From Pseudomonadales bacterium (GTDB lineage: Bacteria > Pseudomonadota > Gammaproteobacteria > Pseudomonadales > Azotimanducaceae), in the NCBI GenBank assembly GCA_019090615.1, contig JAHRVQ010000088.1:1-47672 (forward strand): DNA of 47,672 bases. Direction: 5' to 3'. The notes under the pieces were generated by a model, which worked only from the letters and a program-made list of their open reading frames with translations, searched no databases and was not told where the DNA came from. The position numbers and the translations under genes are program-made. Within the stretch, counting starts at the first letter, position 1. Every line of letters starts with the position of its first letter. Of this stretch, positions 23,779 to 31,852 are shown piece by piece.

Positions 23779-24177
23779 CGTGTTCTCCTTCAATTAAACT
23801 ATAAAACCGGCACATGAAAATCAGGTGCCCGAGACCATTTTGGCTGCATTCGTACCGTTCATTGTCTGTATTTTTGTTCGGATTCTTCGCTAATAGCCTT
23901 TAAACGAGTCCCTACAATATATTCGTTACGACTAGTTAATACGATTAGTTGCTGCCTGTAATTCTGCATAACCCCAACCAGCACAAAGTAAAACACACCA
24001 ACCCGTTGATAACCAGATATTGAGGCCATGGCTATTTAAAACAGCGTCGCGCAGATTTCTCAAACTAAGATCCTGCCAGGTAAATACCGCCTTTAATAGG
24101 TGCTTGCCTGGCATTTACTTTTTTTATCTCAAAGCCCTGGTTTATCTCATAGCCCTGGTTTATCTCATAGCCCTGGT
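23779..24177. other. Spacer between two SDR genes, no gene
   Basis: About 400 bases lack a convincing reading frame. They hold a TGCCAGG/CCTGGCA hairpin (24074-24113) followed by a T-rich stretch, and the 18-bp tandem repeat listed next. Confidence 0.6.
24123..24176. repeat. 18-bp tandem repeat (three copies) abutting a stop codon
   Basis: TTTATCTCATAGCCCTGG is repeated three times; the first copy has one mismatch (TCAAAG). The array ends one base before the stop codon (24178-24180) of the SDR on the minus strand. Confidence 0.93.
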
Positions 24178-24924
24178 TCAAACGACGGCCCCAGCACTGG
24201 TATGAATCGTCTGCCCTGTCACCTGTCGACTACTCGGCTGACAGAGGAACAATATCGCCGCAGCAACATCCTCAGGTTGTGAGACTCGATGAAACAGATT
24301 CTCCAGAGGACCACTTGAGGCCGCTTTATCTAAATCGCCCATAGGTGCAGTCATACCTGTTGCGGTGATACCCGGCGCAACCGCATTAACATTAATATTA
24401 TGCTTTCCCAGTTCGGCCGCCGCACTACGCGTTAATTGCACCAATGCTGCCTTGGCACTACCATAAGCAGTGGGTGAATTTTGGGCTCTAAAAGCTGAAC
24501 TAGAACTGATATTAACAATCCGCCCACCTTCACCCCGGTCAATCATATGTTTTGCTACATGCTGCATCAGCATCAACGGTGCCTTGAGGTTCACCGTATA
24601 GACAAAGTCCCAATTATCAGATTCCATATTGAGTAAATTTTGAAACCGTCCAGGCGTACCCGCACAATTAACCAATATATCTATTTTTCCGAATCGCTCT
24701 AACACCTGGGCCACAGCAGCGGGAATTTCATCTAGATTAGCCAGATTAATAGCTAATGGAAATGCTTTTTCATCCTCGGCCGCGACTGCCTCGGCCCCCG
24801 CCTGATCTTTATCCAGTACCGCAACTGTAGCGCCAGCATTAAGCAATGACGCTACAGTCGCCTTACCAATCCCTGATGCGCCGCCTGTGACAATGGCGGT
24901 CAAACCCAATAACTCGTCATTCAT
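24178..24924 (-). CDS. Short-chain dehydrogenase/reductase
   Basis: This is a classical 248-aa SDR with TGGASGIG (14-21), NCAG (about 84-87), catalytic Ser in NISSSSA, YGSAK (YxxxK), and the NAVAPG turn. Asp in VLDKD after the second beta strand predicts NAD(H) preference. It likely oxidises or reduces a hydroxyl/ketone such as a 3-hydroxyacyl-CoA or ring alcohol. GGGAGAAAC precedes the ATG. It is one of three SDRs in the window and the only one of this adjacent pair with a full catalytic set. Confidence 0.93.
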   Translation of the reverse strand: MNDELLGLTAIVTGGASGIGKATVASLLNAGATVAVLDKDQAGAEAVAAEDEKAFPLAINLANLDEIPAAVAQVLERFGKIDILVNCAGTPGRFQNLLNMESDNWDFVYTVNLKAPLMLMQHVAKHMIDRGEGGRIVNISSSSAFRAQNSPTAYGSAKAALVQLTRSAAAELGKHNINVNAVAPGITATGMTAPMGDLDKAASSGPLENLFHRVSQPEDVAAAILFLCQPSSRQVTGQTIHTSAGAVV

Positions 24925-25103
24925 TATGTTTCTCCCTGAAATTATAAAAAATTTACTCGCCGGAGAAAGTCTGATTAAGGCCTTCCCTGGACAAATAACC
25001 TTCTGCTAATAAATAGTCCTTAGATAGTGCAGTCTATTGCAGGCCTGCGCAATCTTTGATCCATCAACTACCCGATCCATTTAACAGCCGAAAAACAGCC
25101 CGG

Positions 25104-25994
25104 CTACGGTTCAATTTTTGAAAGCAAATCAGGATTAACGATCAGATTTCTTACCCCATGTGCATGATCTTCATTGAAGACATTGCCCTTGCACCAGCGC
25201 CCAACCGACTGCCCATTAACCCTGGCAACATTTGGCCTAACACTCCAGCTGACCTGAAATGGCGAGCCCTTTTCGTTATAACCAGGCCCCGTCGTGGAAC
25301 CGTTATACTGAACCGCAGGCCCAGTATTATGCGGAATATTAAGCGCCTGATGAAAACCGTTATTTATACCGAGCTGAGTTAACTGCATAAAATCTAACGC
25401 TGTTTCATCAGCGACTAGCACATAGACTTGCGCCTCCACACGTAACTGAGGGTTTTTAATAGCGTCGTTTAAACACGCTCCCAATGTGGGGCCAGGTTTA
25501 ACTGCTGCGGTTGAATGAACATAATGAATCTCAATGGTATCACCCAGTTCAAGCTTGCCATGTTCACTCGGGCAGATATCACCAGCCTCACCCACCGGTG
25601 CCAATTCTAGCTGGCTCAACTGACCAGAATAAACATAACCACTATGATAGCCATGACCATCGCCATTGCCGGCGTAGTTATCGAACTCACCGCCTTTATG
25701 TTCTGCATTTTTATGGAAATGGATATTACATAAATTCATTTCTACATAGGCAGGCGCCTCGGCAAAAGAGATTTTATTATCCCCCTTTACCACACCAATA
25801 TCTCTTGGTGATTGAGGACCGAAACCCTGTTGCTCAGTAGCTTTAACAAGCCTGGCACGCTGGCCTGCTATAACATGATCCGCCACAGGGCTATGCAAAG
25901 AAAAAGCCTTTGATGTCGAAAGATTTTTTTCTGCGCTAACAGAAATCGCCAACAAGGCAACCAGCATCAGTGATACATATCCATAACTATTCAT
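25104..25994 (-). CDS. Secreted delta-class carbonic anhydrase-like protein
   Basis: This 296-aa protein has a signal peptide (MNSYGYVSLMLVALLAISVSA, cleavage about residue 21) and acts outside the cytoplasm. The core NLCNIHFHKNAEHKGGEF (about 87-104) has closely spaced His residues; EIHYVHS (about 153) adds more. This resembles delta carbonic anhydrases, first described in marine diatoms, with bacterial relatives. The zinc enzyme would interconvert CO2 and bicarbonate in the periplasm. A cluster of Cys (C88, C138, C174, C265 approximately) suggests disulphides. It stands alone, divergent from the chemoreceptor. Family assignment is from motif memory rather than an alignment. Confidence 0.8.
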   Translation of the reverse strand: MNSYGYVSLMLVALLAISVSAEKNLSTSKAFSLHSPVADHVIAGQRARLVKATEQQGFGPQSPRDIGVVKGDNKISFAEAPAYVEMNLCNIHFHKNAEHKGGEFDNYAGNGDGHGYHSGYVYSGQLSQLELAPVGEAGDICPSEHGKLELGDTIEIHYVHSTAAVKPGPTLGACLNDAIKNPQLRVEAQVYVLVADETALDFMQLTQLGINNGFHQALNIPHNTGPAVQYNGSTTGPGYNEKGSPFQVSWSVRPNVARVNGQSVGRWCKGNVFNEDHAHGVRNLIVNPDLLSKIEP

Positions 25995-26137
25995 TTTTTA
26001 TCCTATTGATTGCGAGCCTGTAGGGCCGGCTCGTTTGTTTGCAGATCACCGGTCCTAATTACAATTGTTACTTCAATAAAGTTAGTCCATTAAAACTACC
26101 CGACTAACCTTCGCTAATCAACGTTATCGCCAACACA

Positions 26138-26167
26138 TTCACGTTCACGTTCACATTCACGTTCACA
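26138..26167. repeat. 6-bp tandem repeat (five copies)
   Basis: TTCACG/TTCACA is repeated five times, directly before the AAAAGAAG array. Confidence 0.92.
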
Positions 26168-26170
26168 ATG

Positions 26171-26210
26171 AAAAGAAGAAAAGAAGAAAAGAAGAAAAGA
26201 AGAAAAGAAT
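26171..26210. repeat. 8-bp purine tandem repeat (five copies)
   Basis: AAAAGAAG is repeated five times (the last copy ends AAT), giving a 40-base purine-only tract about 210 bases upstream of the chemoreceptor start. Such tracts vary in length by slippage. Confidence 0.93.
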
Positions 26211-26422
26211 ATAGCACTTAAAGACCACATATTACCCTCGCTAGAATCACACTACCATCACAAAACCGCTTTGGCTACTGTCACTTGTTCCGTCACTGCA
26301 CCCCACAGCGAGATAATAATATATACAAGACGTATTTTTTCACTGGACGGTTTATCTTTACGCCATAACAACTAGACTCTGGAGTAAGAAATTAATCGCA
26401 TGTAAAAATAAACGAGGGATGA

Positions 26423-28000
26423 ATGAGGAATACAGGCAGCATCACGAACAAACAAATTGTACTTGAAGAGGGCTGCCAAATAGTTTCGAGAACGGACCTC
26501 AAGAGTTGTATTACCGAATGCAATCAGGAATTTATTGACGTATCGGGATATACGCGAGCAGAATTAATCGGTGCAACGCATAACATTCTTCGTCACCCTG
26601 ATATGCCTCAGGCAGCTTTTGCCGAATTATGGCGACGTATTCAGGCTGGCCAGGGCTGGCTGGGTATTGTTAAAAATCGAACCAAAAACGGCGACCATTA
26701 CTGGGTCAACGCTTATGTGACCCCATTATATGAGCACGGCCAGATAATAGGTTATGAATCAGTTCGAACTAAAGCAACCGCAGAGCAAATAACCCGCGCG
26801 GTAGCTGTTTATCGAAAATTAAACGCTAACCAGCCGATTACAAATCGCCTCGAAAAATCAAAATTGTGGCTCGCAAACATGGCCAAAACTTTTGTCGTAA
26901 TGAGCATTCTTGCCATCGTGGTTGTCGGGCTTCAACTCGTCTTGTCTGGCCTACTTTTAGCCGCAATAAGCGTGATTGTCGGCACTGTGCTTTTCTCTGC
27001 TCTCTACCGGCATATGCAACAACGATATTTTACAATCGCAGAAGCCGTCCTGGACGACCCAGTAGCGCAGTATATATACACCAGCGACGGTGGTCTGGCC
27101 GGCAAGTTAAGATTGGCTTTGTATTTTTTGAAAACCCATAATAACACGGTATTGGAGTCCCTCGGCCAGCTGTCAGAGTCGGTCCATGAGCAATCGCTTC
27201 GGAGTAATACCCAAGCCAACCGGGTTTGCCAATCAATGACCAAACAAGAACAGCACATTACCGCTATGGCTGCGCTGCATGACAATCTCAGAGGCTCTAT
27301 TTCACAGGTAAATGACTCCGCAGATGAAACTTCACAGGCCTCCACTAATGCCGTTGAAAAACTGACTCTTGGAGCCAAAAATCTCGACTTTGCCATTGAA
27401 GGTATTAGCGACCTTAACAAATCAATTGATGAAACAACGCAAATTGTGTCAAAGCTGGCCCAGGATAGTGAGAAAATTCGCTCCGTCCTGGAAGTCATTT
27501 CAGGCATTGCCGACCAAACCAACCTGCTGGCCCTGAACGCCGCCATTGAAGCTGCACGAGCCGGAGAACAGGGGCGAGGTTTTGCCGTAGTGGCAGACGA
27601 AGTAAGAAGCCTTGCGCTGCGAACTCAGGAATCAACCCAGCATATAGCCGAAATCACAGCAAACCTTAGTAAGGCTACCGACAACGTGGTCGAAACCATT
27701 ACCGAGGGGCATAGTATGGCTGAACAGGCTGCAGCCAAGATTGATCTTGCAGGCGAAACTATCGCTGAGGCCGAACAAGCACTGCAACAGGTTGACGATC
27801 AATCGAATCAGATAATAAAAAATATTGGCGCCCAAAAAGATTCAACGGCACAACTAGACAAGTATATTGAAGATATAGTGTCGCTGACCAATCAGGTACA
27901 GGACGATGCCAATCAAAACGTTACTGCTAGTGACGATCTCAGCAAAAAAGCAGTCGCACAAACAGAGCTAGTACGGCGTTTCAAATTTAATCAAAAATAA
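26423..28000 (+). CDS. PAS-domain methyl-accepting chemotaxis protein (Aer-like)
   Basis: This 525-aa receptor has an N-terminal PAS domain (about 15-120; [34 protein letters not shown]), as in aerotaxis receptors that bind FAD. A hydrophobic hairpin lies at about 150-190 with no large periplasmic domain. The C-terminal signalling helix bundle includes the conserved tip [20 protein letters not shown] and [15 protein letters not shown]. It would sense redox or oxygen from the cytoplasm and control CheA. GAGGG lies seven bases before the ATG. It is not in an operon with che genes, and it is the only signalling gene in the window. It may steer cells to conditions suited to oxygenase-based catabolism. 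Confidence 0.94.
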   Translation: MRNTGSITNKQIVLEEGCQIVSRTDLKSCITECNQEFIDVSGYTRAELIGATHNILRHPDMPQAAFAELWRRIQAGQGWLGIVKNRTKNGDHYWVNAYVTPLYEHGQIIGYESVRTKATAEQITRAVAVYRKLNANQPITNRLEKSKLWLANMAKTFVVMSILAIVVVGLQLVLSGLLLAAISVIVGTVLFSALYRHMQQRYFTIAEAVLDDPVAQYIYTSDGGLAGKLRLALYFLKTHNNTVLESLGQLSESVHEQSLRSNTQANRVCQSMTKQEQHITAMAALHDNLRGSISQVNDSADETSQASTNAVEKLTLGAKNLDFAIEGISDLNKSIDETTQIVSKLAQDSEKIRSVLEVISGIADQTNLLALNAAIEAARAGEQGRGFAVVADEVRSLALRTQESTQHIAEITANLSKATDNVVETITEGHSMAEQAAAKIDLAGETIAEAEQALQQVDDQSNQIIKNIGAQKDSTAQLDKYIEDIVSLTNQVQDDANQNVTASDDLSKKAVAQTELVRRFKFNQK

Positions 28001-28035
28001 ACTTCAATTTATGTTGAGCGGCTTGCAGAAAAATG

Positions 28036-28073
28036 GCCCTGTCCAGTGATTAATTCAACATAGATGACAGGGC
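28036..28073. terminator. Stem-loop between convergent genes
   Basis: GCCCTGTC (28036-28043) pairs with GACAGGGC (28066-28073) around a 22-base AT-rich loop, between the chemoreceptor and the convergent CMD-family gene. A T tract is lacking on the plus strand. Confidence 0.5.
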
Positions 28074-28110
28074 TCATTGGGCTCGCGGCATAACCCAGAA
28101 AAATAACTGG

Positions 28111-28680
28111 CTAGTAGTCGCGCGGGAAAGGTAACGGTTGATCTGTACCCAGGCCAATATCAAACGTATTCAGCGTCATTGACACTGTTGTATAAAGACC
28201 AATGGTAGTAATCAATTCTACCACCCCTTGTTCACCAAAGGTTTCAACAGCACGCGCATATAGTTCTTTAGGCATATCTTTAGTTTCATGTAAGGTCTGA
28301 CAAAAATCATAGGTAACAAGTATCTTTTCATCTGCGCCTTCAGGTCGCTGTTGGTCAAATACAGCATCAACGACAGATTGTGGTATCCCAGCATCTAATG
28401 CCATTTTTGCATGTGCCACCCATTCAACATTACTTCGCCAATAACGGCCGGTAATAATAATCGCCAATTCAACAATATCACGGCCCAGAGTAGTTCGCTC
28501 CCAGACAAAATTCGATAAGCTCACAATCCGTTGCGCAACTTCTGGGCTGCGGACCCAGGGATCAAAAGGACCGCCCAATTGGCCATCAGCCTGAGGTTTA
28601 ACAAATTTGGTGAGTCGATCAAATTGTGCCTGCTGTTTTTCATCCAGCTCATCACGCTGCTTCTTGCTTAGGCGGCTCAT
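28111..28680 (-). CDS. Carboxymuconolactone decarboxylase (AhpD-like) family protein
   Basis: This 189-aa all-helical CMD-family protein shows EVAQRIVSLSNFVWERTTLG, then ELAIIITGRYWRSNVEWVAHAKMALDAGI (about 72-100), and a C-terminal YTTVSMTLNTFDIGLG. The CxxC of the AhpD peroxidase branch is absent (SNVEWVAH in that position), so it is closer to the decarboxylase/unknown branch. Such proteins often accompany aromatic or steroid catabolic genes. It lies downstream of the CYP153 gene, but a strong terminator separates them. AAGGAAGTGACTA provides a ribosome-binding site. Confidence 0.9.
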   Translation of the reverse strand: MSRLSKKQRDELDEKQQAQFDRLTKFVKPQADGQLGGPFDPWVRSPEVAQRIVSLSNFVWERTTLGRDIVELAIIITGRYWRSNVEWVAHAKMALDAGIPQSVVDAVFDQQRPEGADEKILVTYDFCQTLHETKDMPKELYARAVETFGEQGVVELITTIGLYTTVSMTLNTFDIGLGTDQPLPFPRDY

Positions 28681-28715
28681 TAGTCACTTCCTTATTTTTT
28701 TATTTTTTTAGATCA

Positions 28716-28757
28716 AAAACAGCCGCCAACAATCCAAACATTATTGGCGGCTGTTTT
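28716..28757 (-). terminator. Rho-independent terminator after the first CYP153 gene
   Basis: AAAACAGCCGCCAA (28716-28729) pairs perfectly with TTGGCGGCTGTTTT (28744-28757) around a 14-base loop. On the minus strand the stem ends in TTTTT. It separates the P450 from the CMD-family gene. Confidence 0.85.
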
Positions 28758-28814
28758 GACGCTTATCAATCCTGCGCTTATTTAACAGCGGAGCATAGCT
28801 CAAGTTTTTATACT

Positions 28815-28886
28815 AAAGAACCGCTCAGGGCTGTTTATACAAAAGAGCCGCTCATGGCTGTTTATTCAAAGAGCCGCTCATGGCTG
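28815..28886. repeat. 26-27 bp tandem repeat including the P450 stop codon
   Basis: AAAGAGCCGCTCATGGCTG, with a TTTATWC spacer in the first two copies, begins at 28815, 28841 and 28868. The copy nearest the gene contains its TGA (28878-28880) and last codons. Each copy holds an AGCCGCTCATGGCT inverted repeat. Confidence 0.92.
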
Positions 28887-30140
28887 TAGTGGCCTTAACT
28901 GTACTGGTAATTCTGAGAAGCCTTTTATAAACGGTGAAAAATTACGCACTGGGTCGCCGACCACTTCAACTTTTTGAAACCGTTTGGAAATTTCTTCCCA
29001 GGTAACACGTAATTGCATCTCCGCCAATCGATTACCCATACATCGGTGAATGCCAAAACCGAACGCCAAATGCTGGCGCGGCTTGTCCCGATCGATAATA
29101 AACTCATAGGGTTTATCAATCGCGTCTTCATCTCGGTTGCCTGAAACATACCACATTACAACCTTGTCACCCTTTTTCATTTTTTGGCCACCCATAATAA
29201 CATCCTGAGTGACGGTACGGCGCATATGGGTCAACGGTGTTTGCCAACGAATAATTTCCGACACCATTTTTGGGATTAATTCAGGCTTATCGCGTAGTTT
29301 GGTATATTCTGCCGGGTTTTCATTCAAAGCTAGTACGCCACCTGATAATGAATTTCGAGTAGTGTCGTTGCCTCCAATAATCAGCAACATCAGGTTGCCT
29401 AGAAATTCCCAGGGCTGCATATTTTTTGTCGCTTCACCATGAGCCAACATGGAAATTAAATCGTGCCTGGGGGGCGCATTAACTCGCTCATTCCATAACT
29501 CAGTAAAAGCAGGCAAACATTCCTCTAACAAAATATTTTGCCGCTCTTCAAAACTTTCTACCAAAGCACCAGGCGCAGGCACAGTGGTTGCCACATCAGA
29601 CCAGTAGGTAAGCTTATGCCGTTGTTCAAAAGGAAAGTCGAACAAGGTGGCCAACATTTGTGTGGTCAATTCTATCGATACACGTTCTACCCAGTTAAAG
29701 GTTTCGTTTAAAGGCAATTCATCCAGGATCTCGCAGATCCGCTGTCGAATCAAAGGTTCCATCTGCGACAGGCCCCTGGGTGCCACAATACCCTGTACGG
29801 TTTTACGCTGTTGGCTATGCGCCGGCTCGTCCATAGCAATAAACATTTTGACTTTGAAATCTTCTCTCGGATCAACAATTGAAATTGACGGCTCAGATGA
29901 AAATACCGCAGTATTGCCTTCGATTTCCATAATATCTTTGTATTTACAAACTGACCAATAAGGGCCGTTTTCGGACTGTTTACAATAGTGGATGGGCGCT
30001 TCTTTACGCAACCGGTCAAAAAAACCCCACATAGTGTCGGTCATAAATAACTTAGGTTGCGAAACATCAAAATCTTCGAGCGGAATACTGTAGGGGTCTT
30101 TACCATACATATGATTAAAATCTTGTTCAGGAACACTCAT
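28878..30140 (-). CDS. Cytochrome P450, CYP153 family (terminal alkane/alicyclic hydroxylase)
   Basis: This 420-aa soluble P450 has I-helix GGNDTT (256-261), ExxR at E295-R298 (EIIRWQ), and haem loop FGFGIHRCMG with Cys367. SIELTTQMLATLFDFPFE, VVMWYVSGNRDE and NRLAEMQLR are strongly CYP153-like. That family omega-hydroxylates alkanes, fatty acids, limonene-type terpenes and cyclic alkanes, with electrons from a putidaredoxin-like ferredoxin. A second CYP153 (44773-46026) has the same motifs. This one has no adjacent ferredoxin, so it may share the one at 46275. It diverges from the RND adaptor gene. The 3' end is embedded in a tandem repeat. Confidence 0.9.
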   Translation of the reverse strand: MSVPEQDFNHMYGKDPYSIPLEDFDVSQPKLFMTDTMWGFFDRLRKEAPIHYCKQSENGPYWSVCKYKDIMEIEGNTAVFSSEPSISIVDPREDFKVKMFIAMDEPAHSQQRKTVQGIVAPRGLSQMEPLIRQRICEILDELPLNETFNWVERVSIELTTQMLATLFDFPFEQRHKLTYWSDVATTVPAPGALVESFEERQNILLEECLPAFTELWNERVNAPPRHDLISMLAHGEATKNMQPWEFLGNLMLLIIGGNDTTRNSLSGGVLALNENPAEYTKLRDKPELIPKMVSEIIRWQTPLTHMRRTVTQDVIMGGQKMKKGDKVVMWYVSGNRDEDAIDKPYEFIIDRDKPRQHLAFGFGIHRCMGNRLAEMQLRVTWEEISKRFQKVEVVGDPVRNFSPFIKGFSELPVQLRPLQP

Positions 30141-30565
30141 ATTGATCTCGCTGATAATAGCTAAGGAAAATTGTGCAATGCAGTGATGACAAAGTAACTG
30201 ATATCATCCCGCATAACCTTGTACCTGGCGGCAGCATAGTGCGGACAACGGCTAATGTCTAGCTACCACTATCAATTTGCAGACCAGCATAAAGTAACTT
30301 CAGACCAGCGGATATCACTGTTTTAACTACAAAATATCGCCCACTATACTCGCCAGTTGATCAGCAATATCTAGTCCATTCGACCGATATTTCTTTTCGC
30401 TGTAAATATTTCTACTGTTATTCTTGCTACTACTTAATGTATCTGGACAATGGTCAAATGGAACGGCAATACTAGCATTGACGTTATGTCATTTGATCCG
30501 ACCAACTAATAGATTGAGCTGCGACAAGCTTGCTCGCTAACCTTGTGATATTGAGAGTAGATCCA
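30141..30565. other. Divergent spacer with a possible operator, no gene
   Basis: About 425 bases lie between the P450 and RND adaptor genes. TCAAATG (30454-30460) and CATTTGA (30490-30496) form an inverted repeat spaced 29 bases apart, upstream of the adaptor. I see no credible small gene. Confidence 0.4.
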
Positions 30566-31687
30566 ATGAAAGGCGCAACACCACAAAACCCCTATATTAT
30601 TCTGATCTGCACATTAATCTTGTTGTTGAACCTCAGCGCAGCCACAGCAGTCTCAGAATCATCGGACCCTGAAGCCACACAAGCCGCAGCCAGCGCTAGA
30701 CCGACAAATGCTAAACAGACAAAAGTAGTACTGGAAAAAATTGACCGCCAAATTCGCTCTATCCCTATTCTTGCCAGCGGTAGACTACATAATAAAACCG
30801 AGTACCGATTGGGTTTTAAAACTGGCGGTCTGATCCAGGAAATTCTTGTTGAAGAAGGTCAGCAAATATCCCGCGGGCAACTTTTAGCCACCCTCGACCT
30901 GAAAGAAATAAGCGCCTTAGTCGCCCAGGCGGAAGCCGCAAAGGCACGCGCCTATAGAGATGTACAACGGGCCAAAAAACTTAAAATCCGGGGCGTTATG
31001 CCCGAGCAACTACTACAGGATGCAGAAACAGAACTTTCAGTTCGCCAGGCCGACCTCGACATGGCGCGTTTTAACCAGAAATACTCGCAGATACGCGCAC
31101 CTGCCGACGGTTATATTCTGTTAAAAAAGGCAGAACCCAACGAATTAGTTGCGGAGGCTCAAACTGTATTGACCATGGCAGCTGATGCCACCGGTTGGGT
31201 CCTCCGCATAGGCCTGGCCGACCAGGATATTGTCCGCGTTGCCCTCGGTGACAAGGCAAAAATAACCCTGGATGCTTTTCCAAATCAACAATTGAACGGC
31301 GAAATATCAGAAATTAGCCGAGCAGTTAACCGCCGTAGCGGTATATTTGAAATAGAAATACTATTACAGCCTGTCAACATCCCTTTATATGCAGGTTTTA
31401 TTGCCACAGCAGAGCTGTCACCCGCAGGCGACCAGTCATTTGCCTATATCCCCATTGAGACTTTGGTTAACTCCTCAAAAGGCAAAGGCGAAGTATATGT
31501 TTATGAACCAACAAAGGGCACCGCAAAGCGGATCAAAATTGACATCGCGTTTCTCCACGGCAGCGAAGTTGTCGTTAGTGCAGGGCTTAACAGCTATCAG
31601 AATGTTATCCGCGTTGATAACGACAAATTAATCGACGACGGCCCAGTAACACCAGTTACTGGACTGGGATTTCAGCACCTGAATTAG
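30566..31687 (+). CDS. RND efflux periplasmic adaptor (HlyD/MFP family)
   Basis: This adaptor of about 373 aa has a signal peptide (hydrophobic ILICTLILLLNL near 12-23, cleavage after ATA). A lipoyl/barrel-sandwich half-motif follows (GGLIQEILVEEGQQISRGQLLATLD), then a helical hairpin (about 105-155), the second lipoyl half (IRAPADGYILLK), and beta-barrel and membrane-proximal domains. It links an inner-membrane RND pump to an outer-membrane channel. The ATG at 30566 fits the signal peptide and has GAGAG upstream; the frame is open further from a TTG at 30530. The pump gene follows after 165 bases. No TolC-type gene is present in the window. Confidence 0.93.
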   Translation: MKGATPQNPYIILICTLILLLNLSAATAVSESSDPEATQAAASARPTNAKQTKVVLEKIDRQIRSIPILASGRLHNKTEYRLGFKTGGLIQEILVEEGQQISRGQLLATLDLKEISALVAQAEAAKARAYRDVQRAKKLKIRGVMPEQLLQDAETELSVRQADLDMARFNQKYSQIRAPADGYILLKKAEPNELVAEAQTVLTMAADATGWVLRIGLADQDIVRVALGDKAKITLDAFPNQQLNGEISEISRAVNRRSGIFEIEILLQPVNIPLYAGFIATAELSPAGDQSFAYIPIETLVNSSKGKGEVYVYEPTKGTAKRIKIDIAFLHGSEVVVSAGLNSYQNVIRVDNDKLIDDGPVTPVTGLGFQHLN

Positions 31688-31852
31688 CCGACGTTGACGA
31701 TCCCGCTCTGATACTATATCAGAGCTATTTTGAGCCATATGTGAACCAGTGCAACCTGACTATTACGACCAAATTTGAGTGACCAAACTCGGTAACACAA
31801 CGACTATAAATATTTTTCCTGTATTTCATCTTACGCGAACAAGGCCTGCTGT

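Larger units (their letters stand above)
25995..26422. other. Divergent spacer with simple repeats, no gene
   Basis: About 430 bases separate the carbonic anhydrase and chemoreceptor genes. The middle carries two simple tandem repeats (26138-26210). The rest holds presumptive promoters that I cannot place with confidence. Confidence 0.6.

Noticed and set aside
24074-24113. TGCCAGG/CCTGGCA hairpin followed by T residues
   Set aside because: It is oriented as a plus-strand terminator, but no plus-strand gene lies upstream; mentioned only within the spacer entry.
27004-27546. 180-codon frame antisense to the chemoreceptor
   Set aside because: It is a shadow of the strongly conserved MCP frame, with no independent start signal.
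28815-28886. Possible CRISPR-like repeats
   Set aside because: The three copies are adjacent with a near-constant 7-base spacer, imperfect, and overlap a stop codon. There are no cas genes.
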